The translations under genes were made by a program, and so were the position numbers. From Rivularia sp. PCC 7116 (GTDB lineage: Bacteria > Cyanobacteriota > Cyanobacteriia > Cyanobacteriales > Nostocaceae), in contig NC_019678.1 in NCBI RefSeq assembly GCF_000316665.1, positions 7,225,001-7,289,000 on the forward strand: DNA of 64,000 nucleotides. The letters run 5' to 3'. A model generated the notes under the pieces. It saw only the letters and a list, made by a program, of their open reading frames with translations. It searched no databases and was not told where the DNA came from. Shown here one piece after another: positions 43,387 to 53,183 of the stretch. Every line of letters begins with the position of its first letter. Within the stretch, counting starts at the first letter, position 1.

Positions 43387-44244
43387 CTAGACTAAAACAT
43401 TCATAATATAGTCAATGAGATAGTCTAAATAACCCTTCAATTCTTCAACTGCTTTAGCTGAAACAACACCATCTTTTTGCAAATTGTTGACATATTTGCT
43501 TTTAATTAGCTCGAATGCTCTCAAATATATTTCTACTGGTGGCTCGTAATGGTTTACTACTCCTTTATAAAGTAAGCGAGGTTCGATTTCGTTTTCCATG
43601 CAGCTACCGATTAATTTGAGATATTTGCTGATAACACGACGAAATTCTTCTATATGGGGATGCTCTTGAGTTAATAATTCCCGTGCTACTGTCTGCGCTA
43701 ATTGAATTCTATTGGCTAATAACCATCTTCCTGCTTCTATACATCCAGCTCTTTGCGATTCTAATTCTGGCAGCGATGCTGTTAATTCTCGCTCAATACA
43801 TTCTAATGAGTAACGTAACTTGTTTTGACGTTCTTGAATATCTTTGAGACTTATAACTCCACCGTTATGCAGTTTTTTGTCTTCTAACTCCTCTAATAAA
43901 ATTTCTACTGTTGGTTTGATAATTTGAGTAAGAATATCTATCTGTTTTTGAATTGTCTCCGAAACTTCATGACGTACCTCATGGTTAGCAATTTTCTCTA
44001 AACGATTGCTTGTACTTTCTTCTAACAAGTCAAGCTGTCGTTGCAAAGAAGATACCATTTTCTCTTGAGATGATGCAGTTTGAGATGAAGTTTTATATAA
44101 CTTGTTTTCTAAATCTTCTACTCTTCTTTGCATTTTTCTAAAAAGAGATGCATTTATCCAAGGGCTGAAGATAAAACCTGTAAAATCATGCAAAGCTTTT
44201 CCCATTTTTTCTATAACTCCGGCGTTATTAATTTTCTCTGCCAT
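43387..44244 (-). CDS. Coiled-coil hypothetical protein
   Basis: A 285-residue protein I do not recognise. A short N-terminal hydrophobic-aromatic stretch (LHDFTGFIFSPWINASLF) might bind membrane. Then comes a long coiled coil from about residue 38 to 160 (RRVEDLENKLYK, SLQRQLDLLEES, ILLEELEDKK) and a helical C-terminal half (LARELLTQEHPHIEEFRRVISKYL; AVEELKGYLDYLIDYIMN). No enzymatic motif is visible. A partly similar layout occurs in some cyanobacterial hypothetical proteins, but no function can be assigned. It is alone in a large gap region. Confidence 0.6.
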   Translation of the reverse strand: MAEKINNAGVIEKMGKALHDFTGFIFSPWINASLFRKMQRRVEDLENKLYKTSSQTASSQEKMVSSLQRQLDLLEESTSNRLEKIANHEVRHEVSETIQKQIDILTQIIKPTVEILLEELEDKKLHNGGVISLKDIQERQNKLRYSLECIERELTASLPELESQRAGCIEAGRWLLANRIQLAQTVARELLTQEHPHIEEFRRVISKYLKLIGSCMENEIEPRLLYKGVVNHYEPPVEIYLRAFELIKSKYVNNLQKDGVVSAKAVEELKGYLDYLIDYIMNVLV

Positions 44245-45058
44245 GCTATTTATCCTTAAAATTTCATTTTTATAAGAGTCTTGAATTAGATTAGATAGAT
44301 TTTTTGTCTGGCTTGGAGAGACTTAACCAAGGGTTTTAGCAGCAATTGCCTTTCATAAGTAAAAAACTGTTACTTTGCTTTTCCAATAGAAAGGTGTATC
44401 GAGGAATCAGTTTGTTTTGGACTTGCTGAAAAACTGTATGTATTTAAAAATATATTCACCTTTTCTATTTTGATAGCCAATAGTTACTGCAAGCAATAAC
44501 CCGCTTAACGCCAGTGAAGCTATCTTCAACCTGCTTCTTAGCATGGTTAATCGAGTAAATTATGCTGTATCTATGTCAAATTAGCCAATAATTTTTATAA
44601 AGTGCAACCATACGGTTACTAGATGAATATTTTTTATGTTTATAATGTTTATTCTAGCAATTTAATTGTCTAAAAATATTTAAAGATACGTAATTTTATT
44701 AGTAGGCTTCACTATCAAATTATATTTTTGTATTTTCCAAAATCTGAATTCACTAAAATCCGATAAAAGTTTTCTAAATTTTCCCGAGAAGTAATTACAG
44801 ATAATACTATAGATAGATGCTAAAAGCTATTATTAATGGTAAGAAATAAAGATTCTATAATCTAAACTTTCAATTCATCAAGATTATTTAAATTCACTCA
44901 GATTCGATTGGGGTATTAGTAGGTAAAACCGTACTGGAGTATTAGCGTTTTCTACACAAAAATCATAGTCCCGGTAGATACAATCAATATATAGCTTAAG
45001 TAATGCTGTTAATAGTTCACAAATGCAATTAGGATGCAGCATACTTTAGGAGAAAAAT
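44245..45058. other. 814-base divergent intergenic region, nothing recognised
   Basis: Strongly AT-rich between the divergent coiled-coil and HtpX-like genes. I see no supported frame, hairpin with T-run, repeat array or tRNA. It must contain two promoters, but I cannot pin them down. Confidence 0.4.
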
Positions 45059-45925
45059 ATGAACAATCAGTTAAAAACAGCTGCTTTGCTAGCTGCCTTG
45101 AGCGCTCTTTTAATAGCTATTAGTTATTGGGTGATTGGCGGTAGCGCAGGTTTAATAATAGGTGTCGGCATTGCAGCAGCTACCAATCTTATATCTTGGT
45201 ATCAATCGGATAAAATCGCTTTAGCGGCTTATCAAGCGCAGCCAGTTTCGCCGAGTGATGCACCAGGGCTTTATCGCATGGTAGAAAAACTATCAGCGAA
45301 GGCAAATATCCCTACACCAAGACTGTATATAGTTCCTGGCTCTAATGCCAATGCTTTCGCAACTGGGAGAGATCCCGAAAATGCAGCCGTAGCGGTCACT
45401 GAAGGAATTTTAAACATCCTCCCAGAGGAAGAACTTGAAGCAGTAATCGCTCATGAATTGACTCATATAATCAATCGCGATACTTTAACTCAAGCTGTTA
45501 GTGCCACCGTGGCAGGTGCAATTTCCTTCTTGGCACAAATGGTAAGTTACAGTTTATGGTTTGGTGGCAATTCGCGAGATGGTAACAGGAATGCAAATCC
45601 TTTGGGAATGTTACTAACAGTTACTCTGGCTCCTTTAGCAGCAAGCGTGATTCAGTTAGCAATTTCCCGCACCCGAGAATTTTCTGCCGATGCTGGTGCT
45701 GCGAAACTAACTGGCAATCCCCGCGCTTTAGCTCAAGCCTTGCAAAGGTTAGATGTCACAGCCAGACAAATGCCCATGCAAGCAAATCCGGCTTTTGAGC
45801 CTTTGTTAATTATCAATCCCTTGAGCGGTAAATTTCTAGGTAATTTATTTAGAACTCATCCCAGCACTGAAGATAGAATTGAAGCCTTGTTAAAGATAGA
45901 ACAACAGTTGCTGACATCAGTTTAA
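45059..45925 (+). CDS. htpX: HtpX-like membrane zinc protease (M48)
   Basis: An inner-membrane metalloprotease for quality control of membrane proteins. Two N-terminal hydrophobic helices (AALLAALSALLIAISYWVI; GLIIGVGIAAATNLISW) precede the catalytic HELTH near residue 134 in VIAHELTHIINRD. The third zinc ligand, Glu, is in SRTREFSADAGAAKLTG. A pair of further hydrophobic helices lies between. The end RTHPSTEDRIEALLKIE is the M48B signature. Length 288 is exact. AGGAGAAAA stands directly before the ATG. Regulation is not obvious. Confidence 0.92.
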   Translation: MNNQLKTAALLAALSALLIAISYWVIGGSAGLIIGVGIAAATNLISWYQSDKIALAAYQAQPVSPSDAPGLYRMVEKLSAKANIPTPRLYIVPGSNANAFATGRDPENAAVAVTEGILNILPEEELEAVIAHELTHIINRDTLTQAVSATVAGAISFLAQMVSYSLWFGGNSRDGNRNANPLGMLLTVTLAPLAASVIQLAISRTREFSADAGAAKLTGNPRALAQALQRLDVTARQMPMQANPAFEPLLIINPLSGKFLGNLFRTHPSTEDRIEALLKIEQQLLTSV

Positions 45926-46112
45926 ATGCGGAAAATGGAGAAGGAACGAGAATAGTTAGTCACAGGCTTAAATATGATGAATTGCGAACCAATAAATTGT
46001 CATTTAGTTGTAATTCATGTATCCTGAGCCATTGGAAACCGTTCTCATTTCAATCTTCACCTCTGGAAATTCATAATTAATAATTCATTAATCCTTAACC
46101 ATATCTAGAATC

Positions 46113-46511
46113 ATGACAGATAAAAACGTACAACCCGAAGTAACAGTAGAAATTAGTCCTCAAACCAGCGAAATGGTGGAAAGCCAAATGCCTGGTGAAA
46201 CTAAAGAAGTTAAAGACGAAACCGCAGCTTTGATTGAAGCTATCAAAAGACGCGCTCAAGTCGAAGCACAGTCTGCCGGTACCCTTACCCGCGAAACCTA
46301 CTTAAATGCAGTCCGTCAAGCGCGAGAAACAATCGAACAAAATCAGCTAATCGAACGCGCTCGGATTGAAAATGCTTTCGAGATGGTGCAAAATGAAGCA
46401 ACAAAAAACTTTGAATCGATTGTTACAGAAGTTCAAGAACTAGGTGATAGATTGCAAGCCGCAGCACAAGCAGCTTGGGATGTACTAACAGCACCTCGTC
46501 CTAAACCTTAG
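46113..46511 (+). CDS. Conserved cyanobacterial hypothetical protein
   Basis: A 132-residue charged, helical protein. An acidic disordered head (QPEVTVEISPQTSEMVES) leads to a long helix (ETAALIEAIKRRAQVEAQSAG; YLNAVRQARETIEQNQLIERARIENAF) and an Ala-rich end (LGDRLQAAAQAAWDVLTAPRPKP). The look is of a small helical adaptor conserved in cyanobacteria, but I know no function. It lies upstream of aspS with its own terminator in between, so it is not part of that transcription unit. Confidence 0.65.
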   Translation: MTDKNVQPEVTVEISPQTSEMVESQMPGETKEVKDETAALIEAIKRRAQVEAQSAGTLTRETYLNAVRQARETIEQNQLIERARIENAFEMVQNEATKNFESIVTEVQELGDRLQAAAQAAWDVLTAPRPKP

Positions 46512-46535
46512 TATTACAATAAACTGATTCTTTTC

Positions 46536-46570
46536 AGACGTTGCATTCTTTGCAGCGTCTTTATTATTTT
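46536..46570 (+). terminator. Rho-independent terminator
   Basis: Arms AGACGTTGCA / TGCAGCGTCT (one G-U pair) around TTCTT, followed by TTATTATTTT. It ends the transcript of the 132-residue hypothetical gene. Confidence 0.75.
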
Positions 46571-46618
46571 AGGATAACGACAGCAGGGGAATGCAAGGAG
46601 ATAAGTAAAGAAAAATTG

Positions 46619-46676
46619 CCCAATGCCCAATTACCAATTATCAATGCCTAATACCCAATACCCAATAACTAGCCGC
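46619..46676. repeat. Heptamer repeats (CCCAATG/CCCAATA types)
   Basis: About seven degenerate units of the pyrimidine-rich STRR family in the leader region of aspS. Confidence 0.65.
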
Positions 46677-46746
46677 TAACTCATATAATATTAAAGTTTT
46701 CAAAAAAATTTGAAAATCCCTGCTCGAATACTAAGAAGTAATACTT

Positions 46747-48534
46747 ATGCGAACTTACTATTGCGGCGAAATCCGTTCGTCTAATATCGGAGAAACTGTC
46801 ACATTATATGGATGGGTAGATCGTCGCCGCGATCACGGGGGTGTGATATTTTTAGACTTACGCGATCGCACTGGCATTGTACAAATCGTTAGCGATCCAC
46901 AACGGACTCCAGATTCTTACGAGCAAGCAAATGCCCTACGTAATGAATATGTTGTCAAAGTTACTGGTAGAGTATCGCAACGTCCGGATGACTCCCTTAA
47001 TCCCCGGCTACCTACTGGGGAAGTTGAAATTTACATCGATAATATTGAACTTTTGAATGCGGTGCGATCGCAATTACCCTTCCAAGTTTCAACTGCCGAT
47101 ACAGAACCAGTGCGGGAAGATTTACGGTTAAAATATCGGTATTTAGATTTGCGTCGGGAACGCATGGCGCGTAATCTACATTTACGCCATCAAGTTGTTA
47201 AAGCTATCCGCCGCTACCTTGAAGATCGAGAAAACTTTATCGAAATTGAAACTCCTATACTGACTCGTTCAACTCCTGAAGGAGCGAGGGATTTTCTTTT
47301 ACCAAGTCGCGTAAATGCTGGTAATTGGTTCGCCTTGCCTCAGTCGCCGCAACTATTTAAACAAATTCTCATGGTATCGGGCACGGATCGATATTACCAA
47401 ATTGCCCGTTGTTTCCGCGATGAAGATTTGCGTGCTGACAGACAACCAGAATTTACTCAATTGGATATGGAAATGAGTTTCATGTCCGTTGAGGAGATTA
47501 TTGCGCTTAATGAAAAGTTGGTTTGTCATATCTTCAAAACTGTTAAAAACATTGATTTACCATCGCCTTTCCCGCGTCTTACCTATAACGACGCAATGGA
47601 ACGATATGGCAGCGATAAACCAGATACACGCTACGACTTAGAATTAGTTAATGTCTCCGATTTACTCCAAGACTGCGGTTTTAAAGTATTTCGCGATGCT
47701 GTCGCCAAAGGTGGTATTATCAAGATTCTTCCCATACCGGGTGGCGATGTCATTTCTAATGTTCGTATCAAGCCAGGTGGTGACATCTTTAAGGAAGCTA
47801 GCGAAGCAGGTGCCAAAGGTTTAGCTTATATCCGCGTCAAAGAAAACGGAGAAATTGATACTATAGGTGCAATCAAAGACAACCTGAGTGACGAACAAAA
47901 ACAGGAAATTTTGCAGCGTACCGACGCGAAACCCGGACATTTATTGCTTTTTGCTGCTGCTGATTCCAATACAGTGAATAAAACTTTAGATAGACTGCGC
48001 CAATTTGTAGCTAAAGAATTCAAACTGATTGAACCAGATAAAATTAATTTACTTTGGATTACAGATTTCCCAATGTTTGAATGGAATGCAGATCAAAAAC
48101 GTCTTGAAGCATTGCATCATCCATTCACCGCTCCCCATCCCGACGATTTAGAAGATTTAAAAACCGCGCGTGCCCAAGCTTACGACTTGGTATTTAACGG
48201 CTTTGAAATTGGCGGTGGCAGTTTGCGAATTTATCAGCGAGAAGTTCAAGAACAAGTATTTGAAACAATCGGCTTATCACCCGATGAAGCATACAACAAG
48301 TTCGGCTTCCTGTTAGAAGCTTTTGAATATGGTACTCCTCCCCACGGTGGCATCGCCTACGGTTTGGATAGATTAGTTATGCTATTAGCAGGGGAAGAAT
48401 CGATTCGAGATGTAATTGCTTTTCCTAAAACTCAACAAGCAAGTTGCTTGCTAACAGACGCACCTTCTAGTGTAGATGCTATTCAACTAAAAGAATTGCA
48501 TGTTGCTTCAACCTACAAGCCTAAATCAAAATAA
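46747..48534 (+). CDS. aspS: Aspartyl-tRNA synthetase
   Basis: Class II aminoacyl-tRNA synthetase, charging tRNA-Asp (possibly also tRNA-Asn if non-discriminating). The OB-fold anticodon domain comes first ([31 protein letters not shown]). Then follow motif 2 ([24 protein letters not shown]), the bacterial insertion domain in the middle, and motif 3 ([15 protein letters not shown]). The 595 residues match bacterial AspRS. The ending [19 protein letters not shown] is typical. The start is supported by the match to MRTYYCGEI of relatives. A double hairpin lies after the gene. Confidence 0.97.
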   Translation: MRTYYCGEIRSSNIGETVTLYGWVDRRRDHGGVIFLDLRDRTGIVQIVSDPQRTPDSYEQANALRNEYVVKVTGRVSQRPDDSLNPRLPTGEVEIYIDNIELLNAVRSQLPFQVSTADTEPVREDLRLKYRYLDLRRERMARNLHLRHQVVKAIRRYLEDRENFIEIETPILTRSTPEGARDFLLPSRVNAGNWFALPQSPQLFKQILMVSGTDRYYQIARCFRDEDLRADRQPEFTQLDMEMSFMSVEEIIALNEKLVCHIFKTVKNIDLPSPFPRLTYNDAMERYGSDKPDTRYDLELVNVSDLLQDCGFKVFRDAVAKGGIIKILPIPGGDVISNVRIKPGGDIFKEASEAGAKGLAYIRVKENGEIDTIGAIKDNLSDEQKQEILQRTDAKPGHLLLFAAADSNTVNKTLDRLRQFVAKEFKLIEPDKINLLWITDFPMFEWNADQKRLEALHHPFTAPHPDDLEDLKTARAQAYDLVFNGFEIGGGSLRIYQREVQEQVFETIGLSPDEAYNKFGFLLEAFEYGTPPHGGIAYGLDRLVMLLAGEESIRDVIAFPKTQQASCLLTDAPSSVDAIQLKELHVASTYKPKSK

Positions 48535-48592
48535 TGCTCGATAATTGTGAATTTTATAGTCTTTTATTATATTGACTTTAAAATTTATTTGC

Positions 48593-48634
48593 GAGGATTA
48601 ATCCTCTCTTGGGGGAACTACAACCCCCTCTTTT
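48593..48634 (+). terminator. Double-hairpin terminator after aspS
   Basis: First GAGGAT-TA-ATCCTC, then GGGGG-AACTACAA-CCCCC followed by TCTTTTCTT. The second hairpin with its T-rich tail is a fair rho-independent terminator, 60-100 bases after the aspS stop. Confidence 0.7.
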
Positions 48635-51014
48635 CTTATTAGTCTTTTAACTATAGCTAGCAGATGCAAGCCGGGAACGATATTAAACAGCTATATTGCC
48701 AATTACCAAGCAGTACAAATAATTTCGCTTCAGATGCAGTAATTATGAATGTAAGACCTCTAACAATAGCTTGATATTTGCTTTAGGTTTAGCTGTTACA
48801 TCTGCCTATTGATAAGATTACCTATAATATAGTATCTAGTTAATAATTTCTGTATCCCAAATATCAAATTTTAAAATTATCATTGTTATTTAGATTTTGA
48901 ATAAGAAACTCTTTTGTTTTGGAGATTATCATCCGTAACATAAAATTTATTTTCATAAACTATGCTTGCAGCTTATCAAGACTATATATGATGCTCGAAA
49001 ACTTGTTTACTTGAAACTAAATTCCCTTAATTATAAGGTAATATAAATCAGAAAAGTAGGATAAATAACCACGAAATTCAGATATCAATAGGAAAACACC
49101 CAATACTTAGTTTCACAACCTGACTATTATTACTTCGTGCCTATATAAAACCGTCAGTAGTTTTATTGTATATTTTTCTTCATTCTATTGCTGATTCAAA
49201 AATCAACACTAAATAAATCTATTTGAAATAAAATATCAAGATACTGTATAATTACTGATAAGGATATAAATAGTTTTCTCAATATTACGAACAACATGCA
49301 TTGCGGTCTTCTTCAAGGCTTAGTTTTATGTTGGGAAAAGTATCTGTAAAGCTAATATCAAGATATTATAAAGATAATGTCAAGATATTGTGAAGTATGA
49401 AGCTAAGGTATTGTTAGCAGTAGCAAGCATTGTTAGCATTTCAAAATGTTAAAAAAAATACAAAGGAGATTATACGTTTTTATCGCTATTAACGTCCTGG
49501 ATTGCTGCTTTTAATCTTCTGTTAACTTATGACAGGAAAGGTTAGTTTTTGTTTCCGTTAAATCCTTGAAAGTTTTGTAGCGTCAATATCTATAGAGAAT
49601 TTCTGGTTTGAGTAGAGATGATGCATTTAAGATGGCTGTGTCATTTATGCGATCGCAGTAATTACGCATTGACTACTTGTCTACGTGATTATTCGCCGTG
49701 GGGAGTATATACCCTATCTCCTTCGGAAACGCTTTGCTAAAAGCTTGAAATTTTCAATATTTGCTTGCTAATCGGAAAAATTGATAGCTAAGGTATAAAG
49801 CTTGCATATTTTTGACATCGTTAATTATATTTCGTCACAATTCATGTAAGTATCCATTACTGAGTTGGGCTTCGATGGTCTATTCGATCTCAGTCCCTCT
49901 GAAACTGCCTTGTATTGTTGCTGTAGGTAAACTATTTACAGTAGTAGGGAAGGTATATTATTTCATGGATAATATGGACTTGAGCTTAAATATCGTTGAG
50001 TCTAAGCAGGAGAAAGTAAAAGGAATCGCTATTTTAACCTTATCTTTGTGGGATGCTAACATCTTGCATAATTCTCAATAAGTCCGAAGCAACCCGGTTC
50101 TTAATTATAAAAGCATAATTATCTTATTGTGAAATTAGACAGAAACCGAGTTCGCGGAAACTGGTGCAAAATTTAAGTATATATAAAATTGAAACGCAAC
50201 CCCTGTTAAGGGTTTGAATCAAACGATTGGGATGAATGCAAAATATGTTTCATGTTGGGATTATTTATTTAATAAATAGTCTTTTTTTTGAAAAAAAAGT
50301 CATCTCAATAGTGGTTCTAATATAGCTATCTCTAATTATTTCCTTGCAAATAAATATAGGATTACTGTATGATTACGTTCATGAGTTTAGTATAGATTGA
50401 GACTGGTAGATATAAGAATTAGGAAGTGAAAGTCATGCCAGAATAGCTATTTAGGGAACCAAGATATTTTGGATATAACATGAATTGCATCTATCTGTAG
50501 GTAAGTAGATGCATGATGCTCGATCGAGTTTGTATGCGAACACAATAAGTATTTGACTTTAATAAGTGTATGAACAGCAGGTAGTATCAAGAAATCTGTT
50601 ACCGCTGCGTTTGGGATAGCCAAATGTATAAATTGCAATAGTTGCGTTGATTTTGAGCGACAGCAAGGCTTCGATAGTCTAGCTGATCTTAATCATTCGG
50701 ATTGGCTTAGCTGTGTTTTTTCTGACATAAAAGGTTGAATAATATCCTCTATGTAGAGTATAAATTATAAAATTGCGTGCATCTAATTTCCATCTTAGTC
50801 AGAACTTACGCAACTGCAACGAGACAATTTAAGTATCCTAAACCTTAAGATGCCTTCCCCAATGTCTTTTGAGATTGGGCTTTGCGTAAGTCCTGTAAAT
50901 GAAAAGTCCAGTTTGATAAATTCTTAACCCAAGTACCATCGGTACTAATTGTTAAAGGTTCTTCAGACAGTGGTTTTATTTCTAAGGCTCTATAGTTATC
51001 GGAAGTGTACGTAT
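48635..51014. other. 2.4 kb AT-rich non-coding region before the polysaccharide cluster
   Basis: The longest gene-poor stretch of the window. I see no supported gene, tRNA or array. Noted items: clustered CAAGATATT/CAAGATACT motifs around 49240-49400; a HIP1 site near 49650; a short repeated segment GGCTTCGAT-GTCTA at about 49868 and 50668; a CCCGGTTCTT/AGAAACCGAG inverted repeat near 50113-50153; and a MITE-like element at 50801-50894. Large upstream regions like this often carry the promoters and small RNAs of surface-polysaccharide operons, but none is demonstrable. Confidence 0.5.
50801..50894. mobile_element. MITE-like element, family B-related terminal repeats
   Basis: A 94-base element bounded by AGAACTTACGCAA and TTGCGTAAGTCCT, matching at 12 of 13 positions as inverted repeats. 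The right end resembles that of the 28480-28618 element (TTGCATAAGTCCT). The interior is unrelated and non-coding. It lies about 120 bases before the first gene of the polysaccharide cluster. Confidence 0.7.
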
Positions 51015-51467
51015 ATGAAAAATTTGAAATTACTCAAAAGATGCGATCGCAATCGCAAACGTTCCAAGAGAAGGGCTATTTACTGTCCGATACATGGATG
51101 TTATTTACATAGCGTCAGCCAAAAATACAAACTATTTGCTTCCCATCCGGGACAACTTCAACAAAAAGGAATCGGACGACAGAATGCCAAAATACTGATA
51201 GCAAGCCAAACAGCAGTGCTTTTAGAGAATGAATGGTTAGAAGCATTTTGGTGTGACGAATGCCAGCAAACCAAATGGTACCATGTCGAACAACTTGGTA
51301 AAAGTACCGACCAAAATATCGGACGTGTTTCATATTCGATATCTTTAGCACCTAGTCATTTATGGGAACAAGCTGTGGGAGTAGATGAAGCTAGAGGCAA
51401 TCCGAGTGTCAGCGAATTTACTCGCAGACATGCACGAATGGCTAAATATAAAAACTTTTCGATCTGA
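51015..51467 (+). CDS. Zinc-ribbon-like conserved hypothetical protein
   Basis: Not recognised by function. From the ATG at 51015 (GGAAG about ten bases upstream) the protein has about 150 residues, starting with a very basic stretch (KLLKRCDRNRKRSKRRA). It then has CPIHGC and, about 70 residues later, WCDECQQTKWYHV. The spaced Cys pairs suggest a zinc ribbon. The middle is soluble and mixed. The frame is also open upstream to 50949, but that part looks random. It is the first gene of the polysaccharide cluster, and similar genes sit near such clusters in cyanobacteria, so it could be a regulator; this is inference. Confidence 0.6.
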   Translation: MKNLKLLKRCDRNRKRSKRRAIYCPIHGCYLHSVSQKYKLFASHPGQLQQKGIGRQNAKILIASQTAVLLENEWLEAFWCDECQQTKWYHVEQLGKSTDQNIGRVSYSISLAPSHLWEQAVGVDEARGNPSVSEFTRRHARMAKYKNFSI

Positions 51468-51659
51468 GGGGATTGCAGCAGCACCCTTAGAAGTTAAAAA
51501 CGTCAATTAAGCCAAAGTAAACAAATACGATCGTCAGGGTTTAACTCAGTAGCTAAATTGATATATGCTAGCTTCATTAAACTTCTCAAGTTTTAGAATA
51601 TTCAGATTGTTTTCATTTGAATTTAGATAAATAGGGTATAAAGCATAAGAGGTGTTACT

Positions 51660-53171
51660 TTGAACAGGAATCCGTTTGTAAAGCTAAAAAACGGCAAAAT
51701 AGTAAGCGTTGAACATTCAGCAAAAGCTTATGCAGATGAAACCCCAGTAAATACCACCAAAACAACAGTAGCGCCCAAAGCAATCGGTGTATTTTATATA
51801 TTGCTTCTGTTATTGGTAAATGCCGGTATTTGGAGTGGAGCTTTTATGTATTTAGCTACAGCCAAATCCAGATATGTTAGCGAATGGGCAATAAATATTC
51901 CTGGTAGCGGTTCAACTTCTAACATTAATCTTCCCGATATCGGGCAAGCCACCTCTCAAAACTATTCAGCTTATGCCGGAGCTAATTTCGATCCCAGAGA
52001 AAACTACAAGGCGATCGCTGCTAGCGAACAAGTATTAAATACAGCTGCCAGAATCGTCAACATGGCACCTAAAAAATTTGGCAAGCCCCGAATTCGGATA
52101 GTTGACAATACATCTTTGATGAAATTTGAGTTCAAAGGCTCTACTCCCCAACAAGCTCGAAGAAAATCTATAGCTTTACAGAGTGCATTTGAAGCAAAAT
52201 TAGACCAGTTAAGAAATGCAGAAATCGCGCAGCAAAAAGCACGTTTAGAGAATGGTATGGAAGCCTCGCGTCGTAAGTTGAAGGGGACTCAAAAACGGCT
52301 TAGTAGATTTAAAGCTAATTCTGGCTTGAACTCTGAAGAACAACTGAAAAATTTGGCCGTAAATATAGAGGAGCTGCGGCGACAGCGTAGCGAACTAACA
52401 GCCCAGCAAGAACAGTCCCAAGCTCGACTTTCAGAATTAGCAGGCAACCTCAACTTGTCTTCCAATCAAGCTTCCGATGCTTTTGTTTTACAAGCAGATA
52501 CGCTTTTTCAGAATTATTTAAATACCTATAGCGAAGCCAACAGCGAACTACTTAAAGCTAGTGCAAAATTAACCAAGGCTCATCCCACAGTTATCAATCT
52601 TAGAACAGAACAACAGGCAGCCCGAAATGCTCTTTTAAATAGAGCCAAAGCTCTGTTGAATCGTCCTGTCAGTATGCCTTTAATCAATCGACTCAACTTT
52701 AGTAATAAAGAATCATCTGGTTCCAAACGCGCCATATTATCAGAACAATTGGTAACAACCAGCGTTGAAAAGCAAGGAATAAAAGCCCAAGTAAATGCTT
52801 TAAACTCAGAGATTCCGAAATTAGAAGAAAGGTTGAAAAAATTATCCCAACAGCAGTCGGTAATGGAAGACTTGAAACGAGACGTGCAGGTTGCCGAAGC
52901 CGTATTTTCATCTACCATTGCCAAGTTGGATTTAGCCAAAAGTAGCGTATCTTCCTCTTATCCACAAATTCAGCCCCTAGCGACACCGAGTCTACCAACA
53001 GAGGAAGCTGGGGTTCAAAAACCTTTGGTGTTGCTGGGTGCAGCATTAGGTTCTTTGCTATTTAGTAGTGGAATTATTGGATTATGGAAAGCTAAGTTGC
53101 AGCAGCAAAAACAACAACGACATCTTCAAGAATATATAGAATATCCAGAATTTGTAGAAGACTACTACTAA
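51660..53171 (+). CDS. Polysaccharide chain-length determinant (Wzz/PCP family, no kinase domain)
   Basis: A 503-residue inner-membrane protein that sets chain length or couples synthesis and export in Wzy-type pathways. TM1 is at about 42-64 (IGVFYILLLLLVNAGIWSG), a large coiled-coil periplasmic part follows (160-430), and TM2 is near 458-480 (VLLGAALGSLLFSSGIIGLW). Wzc-type proteins add a tyrosine kinase domain here; this one ends in a short tail with clustered Tyr (EYIEYPEFVEDYY). A TTG start is chosen because AGAGGTG precedes it at good spacing and no ATG fits as well. The polymerase gene begins 12 bases after its stop. Confidence 0.85.
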   Translation: MNRNPFVKLKNGKIVSVEHSAKAYADETPVNTTKTTVAPKAIGVFYILLLLLVNAGIWSGAFMYLATAKSRYVSEWAINIPGSGSTSNINLPDIGQATSQNYSAYAGANFDPRENYKAIAASEQVLNTAARIVNMAPKKFGKPRIRIVDNTSLMKFEFKGSTPQQARRKSIALQSAFEAKLDQLRNAEIAQQKARLENGMEASRRKLKGTQKRLSRFKANSGLNSEEQLKNLAVNIEELRRQRSELTAQQEQSQARLSELAGNLNLSSNQASDAFVLQADTLFQNYLNTYSEANSELLKASAKLTKAHPTVINLRTEQQAARNALLNRAKALLNRPVSMPLINRLNFSNKESSGSKRAILSEQLVTTSVEKQGIKAQVNALNSEIPKLEERLKKLSQQQSVMEDLKRDVQVAEAVFSSTIAKLDLAKSSVSSSYPQIQPLATPSLPTEEAGVQKPLVLLGAALGSLLFSSGIIGLWKAKLQQQKQQRHLQEYIEYPEFVEDYY

Positions 53172-53183
53172 AGTATCTAAACT

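Noticed and set aside
49812-50081. An 89-codon frame, with a shorter version from 49965, in the 2.4 kb gap
   Set aside because: No recognisable motif, mixed composition, and only a distant purine-rich site. It may be a remnant, but nothing supports a functional gene.
49868-50695. Imperfect direct repeat (GGCTTCGAT-GTCTA) at about 49868 and 50668
   Set aside because: Similarity covers under 30 bases with several mismatches and does not extend; it may be chance.
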